A stretch of DNA of 9,880 bases from UBA7485 sp050945075. GTDB taxonomy: Bacteria; Bacillota; Clostridia; Eubacteriales; Eubacteriaceae. The notes beneath the pieces were generated by a model, which saw nothing but the letters and a program-made list of their open reading frames with translations, searched no databases and was not told the origin of the DNA. Positions 6,183 through 9,880 of this stretch are shown piece after piece. Where the stretch lies: positions 1 to 9,880 of the forward strand of contig JBMNSG010000084.1 in the NCBI GenBank assembly GCA_050945075.1. The letters run 5' to 3'. A program made the translations under genes and the position numbers. Positions within the stretch are counted from its first letter, which is position 1. Every line of letters starts with the position of its first letter.

Positions 6183-7103
6183 TTATTCGGCTTTTTCAGG
6201 TTCAGCTGTCTTAAAAACGTTCCCGGAGCCTTCCGTGGAAGCTTCGTCCGTTGAATCTGCCTGTACGGCATCATTCATATCCTGAGCAGCTGACTTTGAA
6301 TCAGTTTTTTCTGTATGATCCTGTGTCTTGACAGATTTTTTTGATTTTTTGTCAGATTCGCTCACAGCACCGGTCTTTCCGCCCATGAGCCAGCCAAAGC
6401 CAAAGAACGCTCCGGCATAGAAGAACCATGCACTCAGCTGCTGGAACAGATAACCGACAATATCCATAAAGCCGATGCTGTAATATCCGGAACTGATTAC
6501 AGAATTCAGATAAACGATGGTGGCATAAATCGAATAAAGCGCATAAACAGCAAAAACTGCAGCTAAAACCCAGCAGACAATGGCCATAATCCAGCTTGCC
6601 TTTTCCTGACTTTTGTCCATGCCGCTGATGATCCAGCCAAAAGCAAAGGCGCCGATGGTGTACAGGAAGTACGGTCCGACCTGTGCAAAGTAAACACCGA
6701 GAATATCGATGAAGGTAACAGTATAGGCACCGGAGCTTACTGCAGAATTGACATAGACGGCTGTGGAGTAAATGCTGTAGCATGCGTAAATCAGCAGGAA
6801 TGCAGCAATCACATATAAAATAATACCGATGATTTTATTCGCTTTTGCCTGTTTGTCTGCAAGGTGCTGTCCGGCTGTCATCCAGCCCAATGAGAACAGG
6901 GTCAGACCATAGAACAGATAAGGGCTGATCTGCTGGTAATATACACTGGCAATATCCGCAAAGCCTACGCCTGAAGCAGAACCCGAGCTTACTGCCGAGT
7001 TGATATAGACGGCCGTCGAATAAACCTGATACAGTGCATAACAGGTAAAAATTCCTGCTATGACATAAAGAATGATGGAAATCGTTTTGTTTCTCTGAGT
7101 CAT
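6183..7103 (-). CDS. Six-helix membrane protein made of three tandem hairpin modules, 306 aa
   Basis: No known family is apparent to me. The protein is three copies of one module of about 75 residues, at roughly 5-79, 89-161 and 169-242. Each has a hydrophobic helix ending in Y-x-x-Y-S-I-Y-S-T-A-V-Y-x-N-S-x-V-S-S-G. A short loop with F-x-D-I-x-x-V-Y follows, and then a second helix with Q-V-G-P-Y-F-x-Y and G-W-x-x-x-G. Basic residues flank each hairpin on one side, suggesting cytoplasmic ends and small outside loops. A polar tail at 243-306 begins K-K-S-K-K and turns acidic. ATG 7103 is fixed by its one-base overlap with the stop of the peptidase gene (TGATG) and by AAAGGA seven bases upstream. 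The next gene starts 28 bases on. A structural, scaffold or transport role cannot be decided from sequence. Confidence 0.88.
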   Translation of the reverse strand: MTQRNKTISIILYVIAGIFTCYALYQVYSTAVYINSAVSSGSASGVGFADIASVYYQQISPYLFYGLTLFSLGWMTAGQHLADKQAKANKIIGIILYVIAAFLLIYACYSIYSTAVYVNSAVSSGAYTVTFIDILGVYFAQVGPYFLYTIGAFAFGWIISGMDKSQEKASWIMAIVCWVLAAVFAVYALYSIYATIVYLNSVISSGYYSIGFMDIVGYLFQQLSAWFFYAGAFFGFGWLMGGKTGAVSESDKKSKKSVKTQDHTEKTDSKSAAQDMNDAVQADSTDEASTEGSGNVFKTAEPEKAE

Positions 7104-8143
7104 CAAAGATCCTTTCCTGAACTTTCGTTCATGCAGGCAGCACATTTGAGTCCGTATGCCGGTTGTGCGGAAAGAACTGCGTCCTTTATCGCTTCCGTCA
7201 TGACTCTGGCTGCCAGTGTTCCTGCTGCATTGATGTCGGCCGGAACATCTCCGACTGACAATGCATAGACTGTATCTCCATCCGCCATGGTATGGACCGG
7301 ACGTATGGCACGCGCATAGCCGTTCTGGGCCATGGCAGCGATCTTACAGAGCTGCGCCTTGTCAAATTTTCCGTTCGTTATAATAATTCCAAGTGTCGTA
7401 TTGCTGATATCACCCTGCTTCTTTTCGATTTCTGCAGCTGCTTCAAACAGGGTCCCTGTAAAAGCCGCTTCCTGCATCCGGTACATCAGCGCTTCCGAGC
7501 TTTCGAAAGCCGTCTGATCTTCGGAGAGCAGTCCTGCCAGTTTTATGCCGGCATCAGCATCAAAAATATCACCGAGTGCATTGACTGCAGCTACTGCACC
7601 GACTTTCAGTTCGCCGATCTGAAAGGCAGCAAATCCGATTCCCGATTTCATCATCCGGGCCGGACCTGCCAGCTTGCCTACCGTACACCCTGTCCCGGCT
7701 CCAACATTACCTGAAGCAGGTTCTTCGCCTTCAAAGGCGTTCAGGCAGGCCTGATATGCCATTTGCGCATCCGGAAAGGCAGCACTGTCCCCGACACACA
7801 GATCATACAGATCCGACTGACATACAAGCGGTACTTTTGCAAAACCCGTATCCAGCCCGATTCCCCTTTCCTGAAGGAAGGACATCACACCGTTGCCGGC
7901 ACCAAGTCCGAAAGCCGAACCGCCGCCCAGAAGCACTGCATGGATACAATCCGCAGCAGCCTGTGGATTCAGAAGTTCGGATTCTCTGGAAGCCGGACCG
8001 CCGCCTCTGACGTCGACACCTGCACACATTCCCGTTTCAGACAAAACCACGGTACATCCTGTGCCTGCATCAACATCGCCTGCATGACCGATTCGAACTC
8101 CCGGAATACTGCTGATACTGATTCTTTTTAGTACTGTATTCAT
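7103..8143 (-). CDS. P1-family (S58, DmpA/NylC-like) self-processing peptidase, 346 aa
   Basis: Members of this N-terminal-nucleophile family cut themselves into two chains and act as aminopeptidases or amide hydrolases. The start holds the usual I-P-G-V-R-I-G-H at 13-20, then R-G-G-G-P at 46-50, L-L-G-G-G-S-A-F-G-L at 71-80, and N-V-G-A-G-T-G-C-T-V-G-K at 146-157. The processing site is visible as S-N-T-T-L-G at 247-252. Cleavage between Asn248 and Thr249 would free Thr249 as nucleophile, as in NylC. Length is normal for the family and no signal peptide is seen, so it is probably cytosolic. It is the first gene of a three-gene unit, and its TGA overlaps the ATG of the three-module membrane protein. 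A ribosome site AAAGGGA lies just before the ATG. The substrate is unknown; the link to the membrane proteins is inferred from coupling. Confidence 0.92.
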   Translation of the reverse strand: MNTVLKRISISSIPGVRIGHAGDVDAGTGCTVVLSETGMCAGVDVRGGGPASRESELLNPQAAADCIHAVLLGGGSAFGLGAGNGVMSFLQERGIGLDTGFAKVPLVCQSDLYDLCVGDSAAFPDAQMAYQACLNAFEGEEPASGNVGAGTGCTVGKLAGPARMMKSGIGFAAFQIGELKVGAVAAVNALGDIFDADAGIKLAGLLSEDQTAFESSEALMYRMQEAAFTGTLFEAAAEIEKKQGDISNTTLGIIITNGKFDKAQLCKIAAMAQNGYARAIRPVHTMADGDTVYALSVGDVPADINAAGTLAARVMTEAIKDAVLSAQPAYGLKCAACMNESSGKDL

Positions 8144-8173
8144 TATTCCCTTTCTTACTGTTACTCACTTAAA

Positions 8174-8200
8174 ATTATGGGGATCGCTTTTTTGCGTAAA
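8174..8200 (-). promoter_or_regulatory. Possible promoter of the peptidase/hairpin-module operon
   Basis: On the minus strand CATAAT (8174-8179) is one base off the -10 consensus. TTTACG (8195-8200) is a weak -35 at a short 15-base spacing. A promoter is expected here because the terminator of the upstream VanY-like gene intervenes at 8311-8345, but this exact placement is uncertain. Confidence 0.3.
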
Positions 8201-8310
8201 CGACGCCATTTCCCTGTTTTTCGGAATCCGGCCGCCTTTTCCGTCTGTTTTGATCTCGCTCCCGGTGATGTCCCGGGCGGTCCGGCCTGTCCGCTTCCCG
8301 GCTTTTCCAT

Positions 8311-8345
8311 AAAAAGAAAAGGGAATCGCAGCACTGCTGCATCCC
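8311..8345 (-). terminator. Rho-independent terminator of the VanY-like gene
   Basis: On the minus strand GGGATGCAGC pairs with GCTGCGATTCCC around a three-base loop (one bulge), then TTTTCTTTTT follows. It lies 12 bases after the stop at 8358. Confidence 0.85.
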
Positions 8346-8357
8346 CTCCTGTATCGA

Positions 8358-9107
8358 TTATGAACTGCTTTTACTGTTCAGATATTCTTCCAGCGTTGTG
8401 TTCTGATCTGTAATTTCCTTAGCCGCGTCTTTACCGACGTACCTGAGATGCCAGGGTTCATAGGTATAACCGGTAATACTTTCTTTCCCGTCTGGATAAC
8501 GGATAATAAAACCGTATTCTGCCGCATGAGCCGCGACCCATTTTCCTTCGTCCGTTGTCCCGAACGCTTCTGTCAGATCGTAATCGTTGGAAGCTGATGA
8601 AATATCCATGGCCAGTCCGGTTTCATGCTCGCTGTAACCTGCCGGAGCACTGGTCATATCCGCCTGTTCTTCTCCGTAAGCACTGATTTCATCGTTATGG
8701 ACATCCACCTGAGAGGCATAGTCCCGGTACCCGGAAACACAGACCAGGGAATAGCCCTGGGCAGATGCTCCTGCAAACAGAGATTCAAGTGCATCACTGG
8801 CCTCCTTGCAGAGCTTGCATTCGCGTAGCGAATCGAGCGGGACAGTCACCAGATCCTGAGGCGAATAACCGTCCGGAATAGCGTTATCCTTATTGACCAG
8901 CATGAGCAGATCATTTTCTGTATGCGGTTCAGCTTCCACGACCTCCGTCTGCTGCGGCTGGATAATGTCGACCTTGCGAACCTGGGCAGCGGGCTTGAAA
9001 ACCTTGAAAACAAGCGCAAAAGCCCCCCAGATAATCAAGGCGCAAACAGCTGCAATGACTGTGGAGGTGAGAATAAAGCGTTTATAGTTTTTGACACGTA
9101 TTTTCAT
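8358..9107 (-). CDS. VanY-type D-alanyl-D-alanine carboxypeptidase (peptidase M15B), membrane-anchored, 249 aa
   Basis: This is probably a zinc peptidase that trims the terminal D-Ala from peptidoglycan stem peptides outside the membrane. A basic start (M-K-I-R-V-K-N-Y-K-R) and one hydrophobic segment at 11-36 form a signal anchor. A linker of about 35 residues follows. The M15 core has S-G-Y-R at 125-128, then S-E-H-E-T-G-L-A-M-D at 159-168 with zinc ligands His161 and Asp168, and E-P-W-H at 217-220 with the catalytic Glu217 and ligand His220. C-x-x-C at 97-100 with a further Cys at 123 is unusual for an exported protein and could form a disulphide. No ribosome site precedes the ATG and no other in-frame start exists before a stop, so translation may be weak or leader-dependent. 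It sits alone between two terminators. There is no vanR/S or vanH/A nearby, so it is more likely housekeeping than glycopeptide resistance. Confidence 0.92.
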   Translation of the reverse strand: MKIRVKNYKRFILTSTVIAAVCALIIWGAFALVFKVFKPAAQVRKVDIIQPQQTEVVEAEPHTENDLLMLVNKDNAIPDGYSPQDLVTVPLDSLRECKLCKEASDALESLFAGASAQGYSLVCVSGYRDYASQVDVHNDEISAYGEEQADMTSAPAGYSEHETGLAMDISSASNDYDLTEAFGTTDEGKWVAAHAAEYGFIIRYPDGKESITGYTYEPWHLRYVGKDAAKEITDQNTTLEEYLNSKSSS

Positions 9108-9149
9108 GAAATTGCAAAGTTGTCCGTTTCTATTGAAGATTTGATTGTC

Positions 9150-9180
9150 ATTCTATCAGAAAGCATATGGTTAAGCATAT
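9150..9180 (-). promoter_or_regulatory. Possible extended -10 promoter of the VanY-like gene, with an upstream direct repeat
   Basis: On the minus strand TGATAGAAT (complement of 9150-9158) is an extended -10 with one base off TATAAT and no good -35. Just upstream the octamer AAGCATAT occurs twice (9161-9168 and 9173-9180, plus-strand reading), 12 bases apart, where a -35 would be. That could be an activator or repressor site. The leader to the ATG would be about 35-40 bases. Confidence 0.4.
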
Positions 9181-9213
9181 CCGAAATACTGCTGTTCTGT
9201 TTAAAATTATCCT

Positions 9214-9258
9214 AAAAAAGGAACCCTGAATCGCGCAGAAGTGCGGATCCGGGGTTCC
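9214..9258 (-). terminator. Rho-independent terminator of the His-rich/CooT operon
   Basis: GGAACCCTG-ATC and GAT-CGGGGTTCC form a stem of about 12 pairs with one mismatch and a G-T pair. On the minus strand it is followed by TTTTTT. It lies about 38 bases after the stop at 9296. Confidence 0.88.
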
Positions 9259-9295
9259 CTGTACCGTCTTTTGATCTCTTTTTCCGGTAACGGCG

Positions 9296-9493
9296 TTACG
9301 CCACCGCCGGTGTGATCAGGATTTTGTGTGCCAGAAGCTTGACTTCTCTTAACGTTCCCGCCACATCCATTTCATCGCCAAGCAGATCTGTCAGCTTGAG
9401 GCTGCCGTCTGCATTGGGGCAGATATCCACGACGTATTCCATCAGTTTTTCTTCCCCGTCGTCCCTGACGAGGTATGCTGTTGATTCACACAT
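9296..9493 (-). CDS. CooT-family nickel-binding protein, 65 aa
   Basis: CooT-type proteins are small dimeric nickel-binding proteins; the founder helps load nickel into carbon monoxide dehydrogenase. The start M-C-E-S-T-A-Y-L has the conserved Cys2, the nickel ligand in this family. The rest follows the family pattern: E-E-K-L-M-E-Y-V at 14-21, L-T-D-L-L-G-D at 34-40, V-A-G-T-L-R-E-V at 44-51, then L-L-A-H-K-I-L-I at 53-60. Length matches the family's 60-70 residues. The start at 9493 has GGAGG five bases upstream; a longer frame to 9580 would overlap the upstream gene and give an unrelated basic leader. The His-rich gene ends 22 bases before it, so the two are surely co-transcribed. No nickel enzyme lies in the window, so the client is unknown. 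Confidence 0.85.
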   Translation of the reverse strand: MCESTAYLVRDDGEEKLMEYVVDICPNADGSLKLTDLLGDEMDVAGTLREVKLLAHKILITPAVA

Positions 9494-9500
9494 AACTTCC

Positions 9501-9512
9501 TCCCGGCCGGGA
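9501..9512. repeat. 12-bp perfect palindrome at the CooT ribosome site
   Basis: TCCCGGCCGGGA lies between the His-rich and CooT-like genes and takes in the first bases of the GGAGG ribosome site. A short hairpin could form in RNA, but with only four pairs and a GGCC loop it would be weak. It might alternatively be a protein-binding site. Confidence 0.35.
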
Positions 9513-9515
9513 AGC

Positions 9516-9833
9516 TTATTTTGTCTGCGCTGCCGCAGTCTGTGCTTCCGGTTTCTTTTCTGCAGGTGCCTGTGCAGCAATATCTTTTTTTACCAGGTCA
9601 AGGGCCGCACCCAGAGCCGTATTCGCCTGATTGACAGCATCCACTGCCTTGTCAATTTCGGAACTGATGTCAGTTTTTCCGGCAGCTTTCATTGCCGAAG
9701 ACCATTTTTCATATTCCTTATTATGTTCATTATTGTGATCTGCCCAGTGCGCCAGCAGTTTTTCCAGCAGCGCGTACTGTTTGGTCAGATCTTCTCCTGT
9801 ATGCGGTTCTTCATGATGATGTGAGTGGGCCAT
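9516..9833 (-). CDS. Small His-rich protein, putative metal (nickel) binding, 105 aa
   Basis: The start is M-A-H-S-H-H-H-E-E-P-H, a likely metal-binding cluster. Then comes a helical region with L-L-A-H-W-A-D-H-N-N-E-H-N-K-E-Y at about 29-44, adding further His residues at helix spacing. A second helix runs through V-D-A-V-N-Q-A-N-T-A-L at about 66-76. The C-terminal 15 residues are rich in Ala, Gln, Lys and Pro and probably disordered. No signal peptide is seen. ATG 9833 has GGAGG six bases upstream and is preferred over the in-frame ATG at 9854, which has no such site. It is directly upstream of the CooT-like gene. A role as nickel store or metallochaperone is inferred from the His content and partner. 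The frame stays open to the window edge, so a longer form is not strictly excluded. Confidence 0.82.
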   Translation of the reverse strand: MAHSHHHEEPHTGEDLTKQYALLEKLLAHWADHNNEHNKEYEKWSSAMKAAGKTDISSEIDKAVDAVNQANTALGAALDLVKKDIAAQAPAEKKPEAQTAAAQTK

Positions 9834-9880
9834 CTTAATCCTCCGATTTTTCATTTGATCGATTACATCAGGATAAACCG

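Noticed and set aside
8165..8310. Minus-strand 49-codon frame between the VanY-like gene and the peptidase gene
   Set aside because: Its ATG lies within the T-run of the VanY terminator, no ribosome site precedes it, and the peptide is an arbitrary mix of basic and proline residues. The GC-rich stretch holds weak CCCGG/CCGGG hairpins but no recognisable RNA.
8358..9107. Glycopeptide-resistance (van) cluster
   Set aside because: Only a VanY-like peptidase is present. There is no vanH, vanA/B ligase, vanX or two-component pair, and terminators isolate the gene.
9863..9880. Possible end of another minus-strand gene at the right edge
   Set aside because: Two frames reach a stop here (TAA at 9863-9865 and TGA at 9868-9870), either of which could end an upstream gene. 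Six or fewer codons are visible, so no call is possible. Such a gene is likely, as no promoter is seen before the His-rich gene.

Overview
The window looks like chromosomal DNA from a low-to-mid GC Gram-positive bacterium (Bacillota, most likely class Clostridia). The evidence is the strong AGGAGG-type ribosome sites, the oligo-T terminators on both strands, the non-mevalonate isoprenoid gene ispE followed by a GntR-type regulator, a YabE-like G5/DUF348 wall protein, a VanY-type carboxypeptidase and a CooT-type nickel protein. This is inferred from gene content, not from a search. I see no rRNA, tRNA, CRISPR array, insertion sequence, prophage or origin.

Layout. Positions 1-1039, minus: an extended -10 promoter drives ispE, whose stop codon overlaps the start of a GntR-family regulator that runs off the left edge. 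Positions 1040-1392 form a divergent intergenic region with small repeats. Positions 1393-3496, plus: three genes with ATGA overlaps (HAD phosphatase, uracil-DNA glycosylase ung, PAP2 membrane phosphatase), closed by a two-way terminator at 3500-3535. Positions 3567-4646, minus: a membrane-anchored wall protein with DUF348/G5 modules and a lytic-transglycosylase-like end, with a good promoter that overlaps a WalR-box-like repeat. Positions 4839-5180, minus: a 113-residue protein I do not recognise, with its own promoter and terminator. Positions 5291-8143, minus: a three-gene unit made of a P1-family (DmpA/NylC-like) self-processing peptidase and two membrane proteins built from one repeated two-helix module, with a terminator at 5249-5280. 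Positions 8358-9107, minus: a VanY-like D,D-carboxypeptidase with its own terminator. Positions 9296-9833, minus: a His-rich small protein and a CooT-like protein, probably a nickel-handling pair, ending in a terminator at 9214-9258.

How the genes fit together. Several act at the cell envelope: ispE (isoprenoid precursors, including the undecaprenyl carrier), PAP2 phosphatase (possible lipid-pyrophosphate recycling), the G5/transglycosylase protein and the VanY-like peptidase (peptidoglycan). The least described part is the peptidase plus hairpin-module operon. The module of about 75 residues has the core Y-S-I-Y-S-T-A-V-Y-x-N-S-x-V-S-S-G, then F-x-D-I, then Q-V-G-P-Y-F and G-W. It occurs three times in one protein and once in the next, where it is joined to a 200-residue acidic tail ending in a lysine/arginine run.

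For five genes the longest open frame is not the best start. I used internal starts supported by ribosome sites or translational coupling: 4646, 5180, 6154 (GTG), 7103 and 9493. The His-rich gene is likewise placed at 9833.
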